Assembly (NCBI RefSeq): GCF_009760925.1
Contig: NZ_VRLV01000006.1
Span: forward strand, 124,001-188,000
Direction: 5' to 3'
Source: Nonomuraea typhae
GTDB lineage: Bacteria > Actinomycetota > Actinomycetes > Streptosporangiales > Streptosporangiaceae
DNA length: 64,000 nucleotides
Part shown: positions 7,930-17,184 of the stretch, piece by piece
How positions within the stretch are numbered: the stretch's first letter is position 1
Layout of the letters: the number at the start of each line of letters is the position of its first letter
Program-made: the position numbers and the translations under genes
Notes under the pieces: generated by a model
The model's database searches: none
The model's input: only the letters and a program-made list of their open reading frames with translations
What the model was told of the DNA's origin: nothing

Positions 7930-10900
7930 GTGGATGTACCCGGCGAAGCGGAGATCCGTGGTTTCCTCATCGAGCGGATCGGCGCACGGCTCCCCGGCAC
8001 GGACGTCGATCCGGACCGGCCGCTGGAGGAGTACGGGCTGTCGTCCAGGGACGCCGTGGGCATCGCCGGCGAACTGGGCGAGCTGCTGGGCAGGGACCTG
8101 AGCCCCACCCTGGTGTGGGCGCACCCGACGGTCAACCGGCTGGCGGGTGCGCTGGCCGGGCGTGATCGGCCGGCGGACGGCTCGGATGCTTCGGGCGTAT
8201 CGGAGGACGTGCCGATCGCGGTGGTCGGTGTCGGGTGCCGGGTTCCGGGGGCGCACGGGCCGGAGGAGTTCTGGCGGCTGCTCATGGCCGGGCACGACGC
8301 CGTGGGGACGGTGCCGGAGGGCCGGTGGGAGGCGTTCGACGACGGCTCGGCCACGACCGCGCACGTGCTGGCCGGCACCACCCGCCACGGCGGCTTCCTG
8401 GCCGACGTCGCCGGGTTCGACGCCGAGTTCTTCGGCATCGCCCCGGGCGAGGCGGCCGCCATGGATCCCCAGCACCGGCTGTTGCTGGAGACCGCCTGGG
8501 AGGCGCTGGAGCATGCCGGGATCGCGCCGGGGAGCCTGCGCGGCAGCCGTACCGGAGTCTTCACCGGCATCTCCGGCAACGAGTACGCCTACCTGACCAC
8601 CGCGGACCCGGCGCGCATCGACGCGTGGACCGCCACCGGGGCGGCGCTCAGCATCGCCGCCAACCGCCTGTCGTACCTGCTCGACCTGCGCGGGCCCGCG
8701 CTCGCGGTGGACACCGCCTGCTCGTCGTCGCTCGTGGCCACGCATCTGGCGGTGCGCAGCCTGCGGGCGGGCGAGAGCGACCTGGCGCTGGCGGCCGGGG
8801 TCAACCTGCTGCTGTCACCGGCCGTGACCATCGCCTTCGACCAGGGCGGCGGCACCTCGCCGACCGGCCGGTGCCGGGCGTTCGACGCCGCCGCGGACGG
8901 AATGGTCCGCGCGGAAGGCTGCGGGGTGGTGGTCCTGAAGCGCCTGCCTGACGCGCTGCGCGACGGCGACCGGATCCTGGCCGTCGTCACCGCCACCGGG
9001 GTGAACCAGGACGGCCGCTCCAACGGCCTGGTCGCCCCCAGCCCCGAGGCGCAGGAGGCGCTGCTCCGGCAGGTGCACGCGGAACCGCCCGCCTACATCG
9101 AGGCCCACGGCACCGGCACCTATCTGGGCGACCCCATCGAGGCCGGCGCCATCGCCGCCGCCTTCCCCGACGCGCGCGTGCTCATCGGATCGGCCAAGTC
9201 GAACGTCGGCCACCTCGAGGCGGCGGCCGGGGTGACCGGGCTGATCAAGACCGTGCTGGCCCTGCATCACGGGGTCATCCCGCCCAGCATCCACTTCACC
9301 CACCCGAACCCCCATATTTCCTGGCATCGCCTATCCGTCCCCACGTCGCCGGTCCCATGGCCCTTCCCCCGCGCGGGGGTGTCGTCGTTCGGCTTCGGCG
9401 GCACCAACGCCCACGTCGCCCTCACCGCCGCCCCGCCCCCTGCGGCTCCCGAGGGCGCCGGCCGCGTCTTCGTGATCGACGACATCTCGGCCGACCGGGT
9501 GGAAGCGCAGGCGGTCCGGCTGGCCGCGTGGGTCTCCTCCGCCGGCGTCCCGCTCGGGGACGTGGCCCACACGCTGGCCCGCCGTACCGGTCGCGGGCCG
9601 TTCGCCGGAGCCGTGGTGGCAGGCAGCGCCGCCGAACTGGCCGAGGGCCTGCTCACGCTGCGCCCGGTGCGGGTCCCGCGTCCGGCCCGAGGTCCCGTGT
9701 GGGTCTTCAGCGGGTACGGCGGGCAGTGGCCCGGCATGGGCCGCGACCTCTACGAGAGCGAGCCCGCCTACCGGCAGGCCCTGGACGAGCTCGCCCCGCT
9801 GCTGCGCGCCGAGGCCGGCATCGGCCTCTGGGATCCGCCCGACGGCGTGGCCAGGGCACAGCCGCTGATCTTCGCCACCCAGCTCGCCCTCGCCCGACTC
9901 TGGCAGGCGCACGGCCTGCGACCGGCGGCGGTGATCGGGCACTCGATGGGCGAGGTGGCCGCCGCCGTCGTCGCCGGCGCGCTGAGGCCGGACGACGCGG
10001 TCCGGGTGATCTGCCGCCGGGCCAGACTGCTCGGCACGCTCGGCGGCGGAGGCGCGATGGCCGTGGTCGGGGTGCCGGCCGAGGAGGTGCCCGCCGGCCT
10101 GCACGTGGCCGTCCACTCCTCGCCGCGTCAGTGCGTGGTGACCGGCGAGCCGTCCCGGGTGGCCGCCTACGCCGACCGGCTCGCCGCCGCCGGGCTGCCG
10201 GCCAGGACGCTGACCGCCGAAGGCGCCGGGCACTCGCCGCAGGTCACGCCGCTGCTGCCGCTGATCAGGGAGGAACTGGCCGGGATCTCACCCGGCAAGC
10301 CTGCCATTCCCCACTATTCAACGGTTCTGGATGATCCGCGGGAGACACCGGTCTTCGACGCGGCGTACTGGGCCGCGGGGGCGCGCCGTCCGGTACGGCT
10401 GGCGCAAGCCGTACACGCGGCCGCCGAGGACGGCCACACCGTGTTCCTCGAAATCGGACCGCACCCCCTGCTGACCTCCGCCCTCCACGAGACGCTGCCC
10501 GCCACCTGCCTGATCACCCACTCGATGCGACGCGCCGCCTCCGGGGAGTTCGCCACGCGCCTGGCCGCGGTCGCCGCCGCCGTCCCGCCCGAGACCGCGG
10601 GCCGGATCGCCGACGTCCCCCCGCCTCCCTGGCGGCACCGGCGGCACTGGGTGGCCACGCGCCGCCGTACCCACGGACACCACCTGCTCGGCCCGCACGT
10701 CGAGACACCGTCCGGGCACGCGTGGAGCACCACCCTCGACGACCTGTCCGGCCTCCCGTGGCGGCTGGAGCCCTCCGCCTGGCACCGGCACGGGCGGCCG
10801 GTGCTCCCGGTCACGGTGCTCGCCCGGCTGGCCCAGGCCGCGGTGCGCGAGGTGTACGGCCCGTCCGAACTGTTCTCGGTCACGCTGCTCGCCTGGCTGC

Positions 10901-13512
10901 CCCTGCCCGCCGGAGTCACGGTCACCCTGGTCGGCGGGGTCGTGCGCGTCAGCGCCAAGGACGCGGCCGGCGTCTGGAAGCTGTACGGCACCGCCGGTCT
11001 GCGGCCTGCCGGGGATGAGGCCGGGCTGGAGCGGATCCAGCGGGTGGCGGTGGACGGGACCTTCGAGGGCGTCACGGCCGGGGAGGTGACCGCTGGGGAG
11101 GTGCCGGCCCGCCTGGAGGACAAGCTGGTGGAGCGGGTGTGGGTGCCTGCCTCCGGGAGCGGGACCGGGGCGGGTGCCCGGGATGTGGTCGTGGTGCCCC
11201 CGGGCCTGGATCCGGAGGGCACTCAGGAGATCATCCTGCGCCTCGCCCGGCAGGCGGCCGAGGGCAGACGGCTGACGATCGTGACCGAGCGGGCCCAGGC
11301 CGTCCTGGAGGGCGAGGTGCCGGATCCGGGCCCGGCCTCGCTGCGCGGGCTGGTCAGGGTGCTGGCCTTCGAGCACCCCGAGGCCCGCGTCACGCTGGCG
11401 GACGTGGACGACCTGGCCGTCCTGGAGCGGGAACTGGCCTGCGACGACGCCGAGGACGAGGTGGCCTGGCGGGACGGCAGGCGGTATGCGGCACGCCTGC
11501 GCCGCATGGCACTACCTGATGGGGGCCACCCCCATGAGCTCGGGCCCGGCGCCTATGTGGTGACCGGTGGTTGCGGGCGCCTCGGGAGGATCGTGGTGCG
11601 CTGGCTGGTGGCGCGCGGGGCCACGCGGGTGGTGGTCAACGGGCGGACCGCCCCGCCGGAGGGCGCCTTCGCCGGGTTGCCGGTCGAGGTGGTCGCCGGT
11701 GATCTGGCCGCGGACGGCACGGCGGAACGGCTGGTGCGGGTGGCGACCGCGGGCGGGTTGGAGTTGCGCGGGGTGGTGCACGCGGCCGGGGTCCTGGACG
11801 ACCGCCTGGCCCGGGACCTGGACGCCGGCAGTCTCCGCCGGGTGTGGGCCGGCAAAGTGCTCGGCGCGAGCAAACTGGACGAGGCCACCCGGGAGGCCGG
11901 GTGGTGGGTGGGCTTCTCCTCCGCCGCCGCGCTGCTCGGCTCTCCCGGTCAGGCCGCCTACGCCGCGGCCAACGCCTGGCTGGACGCGCTCTGCCAGAAG
12001 CGCGGCGCGGCGATCTCCGTGAACTGGGGACCGTGGGCGGGCGCTCCCGGCCTGCCCGCGGCCGACCCGCTGACTCCGGAGGAAGGGGTCGAGGCGCTGG
12101 AAGCCCTGCTGCGGCACGGCAGGACGGGAGGCGTGGTCAAGCTGGATCCCGGGCGGGCGTCGGCGCTGTTTCCGGGGATCGCGCGGGTGCCGTACTTCTC
12201 GGAGGTCGCCGGGGAGGCGGGCGGGCGCGGGCCGGCGGAGGACGATGTGCCGGGGCGGGTCAGGGAGCGGGTGGCGGCCGTCCTGGGGGCGGACCCCGGG
12301 CGGCTGGACGACGCCGACGTGCTGACCGAGCTGGGGTTCGACTCGCTGGCGGCGACGCGGTTGCGGGGGATGCTCGACTACGACCTCGGCGTGACGGTCC
12401 AGGTCGCGCCGCTGCTGACCGGGGGGACGCTGGGCGAACTGGTCGAAACCGTGGAGGCGGCGCTCAGGCTGTCGCCGCCCGAGCCGATGGTCGGCCCCAG
12501 GGACGCGGCGGAGCGGCAAGTGGTCAGGGTGCTGGCCGGGCTGCGCGGGCAGGCCCCCTCGGTCACCGATCCGGTGCCGCCGGACGTGCTGCCCGTCGTG
12601 CTCGACCTGCTGGAACGGGAGGTGGGCAGCCGGATGGGACCTGTCCGTGACCCCGTGGTGAGGGTCGGCGACCTGGCCGACCTGATCCGCGCGGCGGACG
12701 AGGCCGAGGTGCGGCGCGGCCTGCTGCGCCCCCTCAACACCTCCCGCCGGTACGGCAGGCCGCTCTTCCTGGTGCATCCGGCCGGCGGCACCACCGGCGT
12801 GTACACCCTGCTGGCCGCCCGGCTCACCACGCCGGTCATCGGCCTGGAGCGGATCGACGACCCGGATCCGGGCATCCCGGAACGGGCGCGGCGGTACGCG
12901 GACGAGATTCGTGCGACCGGCCCCGGGCCGTACCGGGTGGGCGGGTGGTCGTTCGGCGGCATCGTGGCGTTCGAGATCGCCCGGCTGCTCGGAGACGCCT
13001 GCGAGCTGGCGGTCATGATCGACTCCGGGCTTCCGGAGGCTGTGTCGGAGGAGGCCCGCCGGGAGATCCATGCCCGGAGATATGCGGACTTCGCCGGGTA
13101 TCTCGGGGAAACCTATGGAGTCCGGGTACGGCTCGGCCTCGACGACCTGCTCAACCTCGACGAACCCCGCCAGCTCGCCCTGACCGAGGCCCGGATCGCC
13201 GAATCCGGGGTGCTGGGCATGCTGAGCCCGGCGGTCCTGCGTCACCAGATCACCTCCCACGAGGACACCCGGGCCATCGAGCGCTACCAGCCGGGACCGC
13301 ATCCGGGGCGGGTCGTCCTCTACCGGAGCACCGAGCCGACCCCGTGGGCCGTCGAGGACGCCCGGTACCTGCACGGCGACGACCCGGCCCGCGGCTTCGC
13401 CCCCTTCAGCCCGGCCTTGGAAGTCGTCGAGGTGCCGGGTTCGCACCATCTCAACCTGCTCGACCCCCCGCACGTGGAGACAGTCGCCGCCCACCTGAAG
13501 GAGCTGCTGTGA
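7930..13512 (+). CDS. single-module type I polyketide synthase, ACP-KS-AT-DH*-KR-ACP-TE (Pks13-like layout)
   Basis: 1860 residues from GTG. Order: ACP1 (residues ~5-80, GLSSRDAV with Ser39), KS (~96-520; Cys264 in TACSSS, His393 in AHGTGT, His428 in SNVGH), AT (~585-880; Ser672 in GHSMGE), a hotdog-like DH remnant (~910-1080), KR (~1095-1400; NADPH motif TGGCGRLG near 1213, Tyr1344, LDD at 1289-1291 as in B-type KRs), ACP2 (Ser1472 in GFDSL) and TE (~1580-1860; Ser1674 in GWSFGG, Asp1698, His1839/1840). The DH His motif is degenerate: where HxxxGxxxxP is expected the first position is Trp. The AT carries GAGH (765-768) where methylmalonyl ATs have YASH, as in ATs using ethyl- or larger alkylmalonyl units. 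Expected product: a 2-alkyl-3-hydroxyacyl chain released by the TE. Confidence 0.95.
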   Translation: MDVPGEAEIRGFLIERIGARLPGTDVDPDRPLEEYGLSSRDAVGIAGELGELLGRDLSPTLVWAHPTVNRLAGALAGRDRPADGSDASGVSEDVPIAVVGVGCRVPGAHGPEEFWRLLMAGHDAVGTVPEGRWEAFDDGSATTAHVLAGTTRHGGFLADVAGFDAEFFGIAPGEAAAMDPQHRLLLETAWEALEHAGIAPGSLRGSRTGVFTGISGNEYAYLTTADPARIDAWTATGAALSIAANRLSYLLDLRGPALAVDTACSSSLVATHLAVRSLRAGESDLALAAGVNLLLSPAVTIAFDQGGGTSPTGRCRAFDAAADGMVRAEGCGVVVLKRLPDALRDGDRILAVVTATGVNQDGRSNGLVAPSPEAQEALLRQVHAEPPAYIEAHGTGTYLGDPIEAGAIAAAFPDARVLIGSAKSNVGHLEAAAGVTGLIKTVLALHHGVIPPSIHFTHPNPHISWHRLSVPTSPVPWPFPRAGVSSFGFGGTNAHVALTAAPPPAAPEGAGRVFVIDDISADRVEAQAVRLAAWVSSAGVPLGDVAHTLARRTGRGPFAGAVVAGSAAELAEGLLTLRPVRVPRPARGPVWVFSGYGGQWPGMGRDLYESEPAYRQALDELAPLLRAEAGIGLWDPPDGVARAQPLIFATQLALARLWQAHGLRPAAVIGHSMGEVAAAVVAGALRPDDAVRVICRRARLLGTLGGGGAMAVVGVPAEEVPAGLHVAVHSSPRQCVVTGEPSRVAAYADRLAAAGLPARTLTAEGAGHSPQVTPLLPLIREELAGISPGKPAIPHYSTVLDDPRETPVFDAAYWAAGARRPVRLAQAVHAAAEDGHTVFLEIGPHPLLTSALHETLPATCLITHSMRRAASGEFATRLAAVAAAVPPETAGRIADVPPPPWRHRRHWVATRRRTHGHHLLGPHVETPSGHAWSTTLDDLSGLPWRLEPSAWHRHGRPVLPVTVLARLAQAAVREVYGPSELFSVTLLAWLPLPAGVTVTLVGGVVRVSAKDAAGVWKLYGTAGLRPAGDEAGLERIQRVAVDGTFEGVTAGEVTAGEVPARLEDKLVERVWVPASGSGTGAGARDVVVVPPGLDPEGTQEIILRLARQAAEGRRLTIVTERAQAVLEGEVPDPGPASLRGLVRVLAFEHPEARVTLADVDDLAVLERELACDDAEDEVAWRDGRRYAARLRRMALPDGGHPHELGPGAYVVTGGCGRLGRIVVRWLVARGATRVVVNGRTAPPEGAFAGLPVEVVAGDLAADGTAERLVRVATAGGLELRGVVHAAGVLDDRLARDLDAGSLRRVWAGKVLGASKLDEATREAGWWVGFSSAAALLGSPGQAAYAAANAWLDALCQKRGAAISVNWGPWAGAPGLPAADPLTPEEGVEALEALLRHGRTGGVVKLDPGRASALFPGIARVPYFSEVAGEAGGRGPAEDDVPGRVRERVAAVLGADPGRLDDADVLTELGFDSLAATRLRGMLDYDLGVTVQVAPLLTGGTLGELVETVEAALRLSPPEPMVGPRDAAERQVVRVLAGLRGQAPSVTDPVPPDVLPVVLDLLEREVGSRMGPVRDPVVRVGDLADLIRAADEAEVRRGLLRPLNTSRRYGRPLFLVHPAGGTTGVYTLLAARLTTPVIGLERIDDPDPGIPERARRYADEIRATGPGPYRVGGWSFGGIVAFEIARLLGDACELAVMIDSGLPEAVSEEARREIHARRYADFAGYLGETYGVRVRLGLDDLLNLDEPRQLALTEARIAESGVLGMLSPAVLRHQITSHEDTRAIERYQPGPHPGRVVLYRSTEPTPWAVEDARYLHGDDPARGFAPFSPALEVVEVPGSHHLNLLDPPHVETVAAHLKELL

Positions 13513-14828
13513 CGCTTGCACAGGCCGTGGTCGCGGGCGCCGGGCCCGAGGAGCTGGCCCGGCTGGAGGTCCCCGCGGCCTACCGTGGCGCCCACCTCCG
13601 CAAGGACGAGGTCGGCATGTTCGACGGCGCCGCCGACAAGGACGTACGGCTGTCGCTGCACGTGGGCCAGGTCCCGATGCCGGAGCTGGCCCCGGACGAG
13701 GTGCTGGTCGCGGTCATGGCCAGCGCGATCAACTTCAACACCGTGTGGTCGGCCATGTTCGAGCCGATCCCGACCTTCGCCTTTCTGGAACGGCTGGGCC
13801 GTACCGACCCGCGCCACGATCGGGCGGCGCACGTGCTCGGGTCGGACGCGGCCGGGGTGGTGGTGCGGACGGGCGCCGCCGTACGGAGGTGGAAGGTCGG
13901 CGACAGGGTGGTGACCAGCCCCGCCTACATCGACGGCGAGGATCCGATCGCCCAGCACGACGGGATGCTCGCGGCCGACCTGCGGGCGTGGGGGTTCGAG
14001 ACGAACTTCGGCGGGCTGGCCGACTTCGCCGTGGTCAAGGCGACTCAGCTGCTGGCCAAGCCGCGGCATCTGAGCTGGGAGGAGGCGGCCTGCAACATGT
14101 TGTGCGCGGCCACCGCCTACCGGATGCTCGTGGGGGAGCGCGGTGCCCGCATGCGGCAGGGGGACGTGGTGCTGCTGTGGGGGGCGACGGGCGGGCTCGG
14201 TGCGTACGGCGTGCAGCTGGTGAAGAACGGCGGCGGGATACCGGTCGGGGTGGTGAGCACGGCGGAGAAGGGGGAGCTGCTGCGGCGGATGGGGTGCGAG
14301 CACGTGATCGACCGGTCCGGGTTCGACGATCTGGGCGATGAGAAGGCGTGGCGGCGGCTGGGCGCGGAGGTGCGCAGGCTGGTGGGCGAGGATCCGCGGA
14401 TCGTCTTCGAGCACACGGGGCGCGAGACGTTCGGGGCCTCGGTGTACGTGGCGGCGCGGGGCGGGGCGGTGGTGACGTGCGGGTCGTCGAGCGGGTACGC
14501 GCACGAGTACGACAACCGGCACCTGTGGATGAAGCTCAAGCGCGTCATCGGCTCGCATGGGGCCAACTACCAGGAGTGTCACGAGGTCAACCGGCTGATC
14601 TCGCTGGGGATGGTGCATCCGGCGCTGTCGCGGGTCTACCCGTTGGAGCGCACGGCCGACGCGGCGCGGGCCGTACAGACCAACCGGCACGTCGGCAAGG
14701 TCGGGGTGCTCGCGCTCGCCCCGGCCGAGGATCTCGGCGTGGAAGACTACGCGCTGCGCGAGCGGATCGGCGAGGAGCGGCTCAGGATGTTCCGCGGGTT
14801 CACGTCCGGAGCGCCTGCCGGGCTCTGA
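13509..14828 (+). CDS. ccr: crotonyl-CoA carboxylase/reductase
   Basis: 439 residues, with GTG overlapping the PKS stop (GTGA). A medium-chain dehydrogenase with a GroES-like N-terminal half and an NADPH-binding half (WGATGGLGAYGVQL). The carboxylation pocket of this family, defined on the Kitasatospora enzyme by Asn, Phe-Glu and His, is present: Asn75 in INFNTVW, Phe163-Glu164 in GFETNFGG, His338 in NRHLWM. The enzyme reduces a 2-enoyl-CoA and adds CO2 to give ethylmalonyl-CoA or a longer alkylmalonyl-CoA. Its coupling to the PKS gene indicates it makes the extender unit for that AT, rather than serving only the ethylmalonyl-CoA pathway. Confidence 0.95.
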   Translation: MTLAQAVVAGAGPEELARLEVPAAYRGAHLRKDEVGMFDGAADKDVRLSLHVGQVPMPELAPDEVLVAVMASAINFNTVWSAMFEPIPTFAFLERLGRTDPRHDRAAHVLGSDAAGVVVRTGAAVRRWKVGDRVVTSPAYIDGEDPIAQHDGMLAADLRAWGFETNFGGLADFAVVKATQLLAKPRHLSWEEAACNMLCAATAYRMLVGERGARMRQGDVVLLWGATGGLGAYGVQLVKNGGGIPVGVVSTAEKGELLRRMGCEHVIDRSGFDDLGDEKAWRRLGAEVRRLVGEDPRIVFEHTGRETFGASVYVAARGGAVVTCGSSSGYAHEYDNRHLWMKLKRVIGSHGANYQECHEVNRLISLGMVHPALSRVYPLERTADAARAVQTNRHVGKVGVLALAPAEDLGVEDYALRERIGEERLRMFRGFTSGAPAGL

Positions 14829-15960
14829 GGACGATCTCCAGCTCGAAGCGGATGTCGGGGTCGGCCAGCTGGTCGCCGTACAGCTCCTCGAGCTGCCGCA
14901 GGCGGTAGCGGACCGTCTGCGGGTGCACGTGGAGCCGGGCGGCCACCTCGCCGGCGCCTCTGCCGTACCGCAGCCAGGCCAGCAGCGTCTCGGCCAGCCG
15001 GTCCTGCTGCGTGGGCCGCAGGTGCGCCAGCGGCGCCAGCCGGGTCGCCGCCAGCGCGCTGACCAGCTCCTCGTCCTTGAACACCAGCAGCGTGGACATG
15101 TGGTCGGCGCACCTGACCACCCCCCGCGGCAGCACCCCGCGCGCGGACAGCTCCAGCGCCTCCTCCGCCCACCGCAGCGACGTCGCCGCTCCGGCCAGAG
15201 GTACGGCGGGGCCGAACGCCGCCTTGGCGCCCCGCAGCGCGATCTCCAGCGTCTGACCCTGGCCGCGGGGGTCGGGGACGAGCAGGCACGGGCGGGCCCG
15301 GTCGAGCCCGGCGAGGACGTCGGGCGGGAGCGCGGGGCGGCGGCAGGCGCCGTGCGGGTCGTCCAGGGCGACGCAGGCGACCGTCTTGGGCAGGCGCCAG
15401 GCGGCGGCCTTGGCGAGGTCGGCGATGGCCTCGTGCGCGGGAGGCGGCTGGGTGAGCAGCAGGTCGAGCAGGCGGGCCCGGCGGCGTTCCATTTCCCCGG
15501 CGGCGCGGGCCCTGGCCTCGTCGAAGCCCTCCGCGGCGGCGTCGGCGAGCTGGTCGAGGTAGACGAAGATGGCCTCGCCCAGGTCGTACAGCGAGTGCGG
15601 GGAAAGGCCCAGGGGTTCGGCGATCTCGGTGAGGCGCCGCCAGCCCACCCTGGCGCCGAGGCGCAGGGCGGTCTGCAGGGGTTCGAGGTTGCGGCCCTCC
15701 GCGGCCTCACCCCGGCCGATCATGCGGAACGGCTCGGGGTCCCAGGGGGCGTCGGGGCTTTCGATCCGGTCGAGGAAGCCGTAGATGGCTTGTTCCACGG
15801 CCATCCGGATGACCTTGATGTAGAGCTCGTCCTCGGGTCGGTCGTACTCCGGGATGCGGGTCTGGATCTCCTCGATGACCTCGGTGGAGACCCGGCCGAT
15901 GCCTTGCCGGAGTGTGGTCACGATGTCCGCGGGCGTGCTGGTGTCGCTCCTGATGGCCAT
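14800..15960 (-). CDS. PucR-family transcriptional regulator
   Basis: 386 residues. The ATG at 15960 has AGGAGGG about 8 bases upstream; an in-frame ATG six codons earlier lacks one. The C-terminus has the PucR/CdaR helix-turn-helix (VHPQTVRYRLRQLEELYG). The N-terminal two-thirds carry the conserved RsbRD-like/GGDEF-like portion of such regulators with no ligand motif recognised. Its 3' end overlaps the convergent ccr gene by 29 bases, so read-through may affect both. A role in controlling the PKS/ccr operon is possible from position only. Confidence 0.88.
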   Translation of the reverse strand: MAIRSDTSTPADIVTTLRQGIGRVSTEVIEEIQTRIPEYDRPEDELYIKVIRMAVEQAIYGFLDRIESPDAPWDPEPFRMIGRGEAAEGRNLEPLQTALRLGARVGWRRLTEIAEPLGLSPHSLYDLGEAIFVYLDQLADAAAEGFDEARARAAGEMERRRARLLDLLLTQPPPAHEAIADLAKAAAWRLPKTVACVALDDPHGACRRPALPPDVLAGLDRARPCLLVPDPRGQGQTLEIALRGAKAAFGPAVPLAGAATSLRWAEEALELSARGVLPRGVVRCADHMSTLLVFKDEELVSALAATRLAPLAHLRPTQQDRLAETLLAWLRYGRGAGEVAARLHVHPQTVRYRLRQLEELYGDQLADPDIRFELEIVLRARQALRT

Positions 15961-16022
15961 GGTCCCTCCTGCCGTCATTGTGACTTATGCGACAGAAGCG
16001 TGGGAGCAAGTGCTTGGTTTTA

Positions 16023-16223
16023 TCACCAATCGAGAAAGTTGCCGAGCTCCTGCACGTTGATCAGCCCGTCACCGTCCAGGTCGAGCTGCTTGACCGCCTC
16101 CGCCGCGCGCTCGACCGTGATGGGCTGGCCGAGGATCTCCATCAGCCGGACCAGCTCCTCGGGGGAGATGAGCCCGTCCTTGTCGGCGTCGATCAGCTCG
16201 AAGGTGGCTGCGTAGTCGTTCAT
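16023..16223 (-). CDS. small EF-hand calcium-binding protein
   Basis: 66 residues with two canonical 12-residue EF-hand loops: DADKDGLISPEE (12-23) and DLDGDGLINVQE (48-59). Both have Asp at positions 1, 3 and 5, Gly at 6 and Glu at 12, so calcium binding is well supported. A strong AGGAGG precedes the start. No signal peptide, so it is cytoplasmic, like calerythrin-type bacterial EF-hand proteins. It sits between the LysR and PucR genes on the same strand; its partner is unknown. Confidence 0.9.
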   Translation of the reverse strand: MNDYAATFELIDADKDGLISPEELVRLMEILGQPITVERAAEAVKQLDLDGDGLINVQELGNFLDW

Positions 16224-16261
16224 GGTGTTCCTCCTGTGTCGGGTCAGACCTTAGTGCCGAA

Positions 16262-17122
16262 TCACCGCAGCGAGCCGACGAATGCCGTGACTTGCGGGCG
16301 TTTGTCGCCGGCACGCCACGCGATCGCCAGCTCACTGGGCGGCAAGCCCGTCACCGGGCGGTACACCGCGCCCGGCCGTTTGTAGAGCATCGCGTTTCCC
16401 TCCGACACCAGCACCACGCCTACCCCGGAGATCACCCCCTCGAACGCCTCCTCGGCGGTGCTTGCCGTCAGGCTCACGACCGGGGCGCCGGGGCGCACGT
16501 CCATGCCGAGCCAGAAGTCGCGGCGGGCTCCTGCCGAGGCCGGGAGGGCGATGAACGGCTCGCCGTACAGGCTCGGGAAGGGGATCTCCGCCAGCGCCGC
16601 CAGCGGGTGGCCCTCCGGGAGCATCACGCCCCTCGGCTCGGTGGCCAGCACCAGCGTGCTCAGGCTCTCGGGGGCCGGGAGCCAGAGGAAGGCCACGTCG
16701 GAGCTGCCGTCCTCGAGCCCGGCGCTGGCGTCCTCCCAGGCGACCAGGCGCAGCGAGATCTCCCATCCCGGCATCCGCTCGCGGAACGCGCGCATGGCCC
16801 GCTGCTGCAGGCCCCGGCCGACGGCCGTCTGGAGGCCGATGACGAGCGTGCCCGTGGGCGCCGCCGCCCGGACCGTCTCCAGGCCCGCGCTCCAGCGCTC
16901 CACCAGGTCGCGGGCGACCGGCAGCAGCGCCTCGCCCTGCCGGGTGAGCGCCACGCCGCCGTGCACCCGGTCGAACAACGTGCAGCCGAGCTGCCGCTCC
17001 AGCGCCCTGAGCTGTTTCGACAGGGCGGGCTGGGAGACGTAGAGGCGTTCGGCGGCGCGCGAGACGTTCAGTTCCTCGGCGGTGGTCAGGAAGTAGCGAA
17101 GATCGCGCAGGTGAACGTCCAT
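16262..17122 (-). CDS. LysR-family transcriptional regulator
   Basis: 286 residues: N-terminal winged HTH (LRYFLTTAEELNVSRAAERL, then VSQPALSKQLRALERQLG) and a periplasmic-binding-like effector domain from residue ~90. It is divergent from an aldo/keto reductase remnant, the usual LysR-target layout, so its original target may be broken. Its own start codon lies inside an ATAACC-N3-GGTTAT palindrome, suggesting autoregulation. Confidence 0.93.
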   Translation of the reverse strand: MDVHLRDLRYFLTTAEELNVSRAAERLYVSQPALSKQLRALERQLGCTLFDRVHGGVALTRQGEALLPVARDLVERWSAGLETVRAAAPTGTLVIGLQTAVGRGLQQRAMRAFRERMPGWEISLRLVAWEDASAGLEDGSSDVAFLWLPAPESLSTLVLATEPRGVMLPEGHPLAALAEIPFPSLYGEPFIALPASAGARRDFWLGMDVRPGAPVVSLTASTAEEAFEGVISGVGVVLVSEGNAMLYKRPGAVYRPVTGLPPSELAIAWRAGDKRPQVTAFVGSLR

Positions 17123-17135
17123 AACCGATGGTTAT
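17121..17135. promoter_or_regulatory. LysR-type operator overlapping the LysR start
   Basis: Perfect inverted repeat ATAACC-GAT-GGTTAT, which fits the T-N11-A LysR box pattern. It covers the first codon of the LysR gene and lies 50 bases before the start of the aldo/keto reductase remnant. Confidence 0.55.
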
Positions 17136-17184
17136 AGCAGCGGGTCTTGGACGGGGGCCACGGCGGTTCGGCAGGGTGGTCGCT

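Noticed and set aside
7930..13512. Mycolic-acid pathway, implying a Mycobacteriales genome
   Set aside because: Only the PKS layout is similar; no FadD32, accD or reductase partner is present, and the KR/ccr pairing differs.
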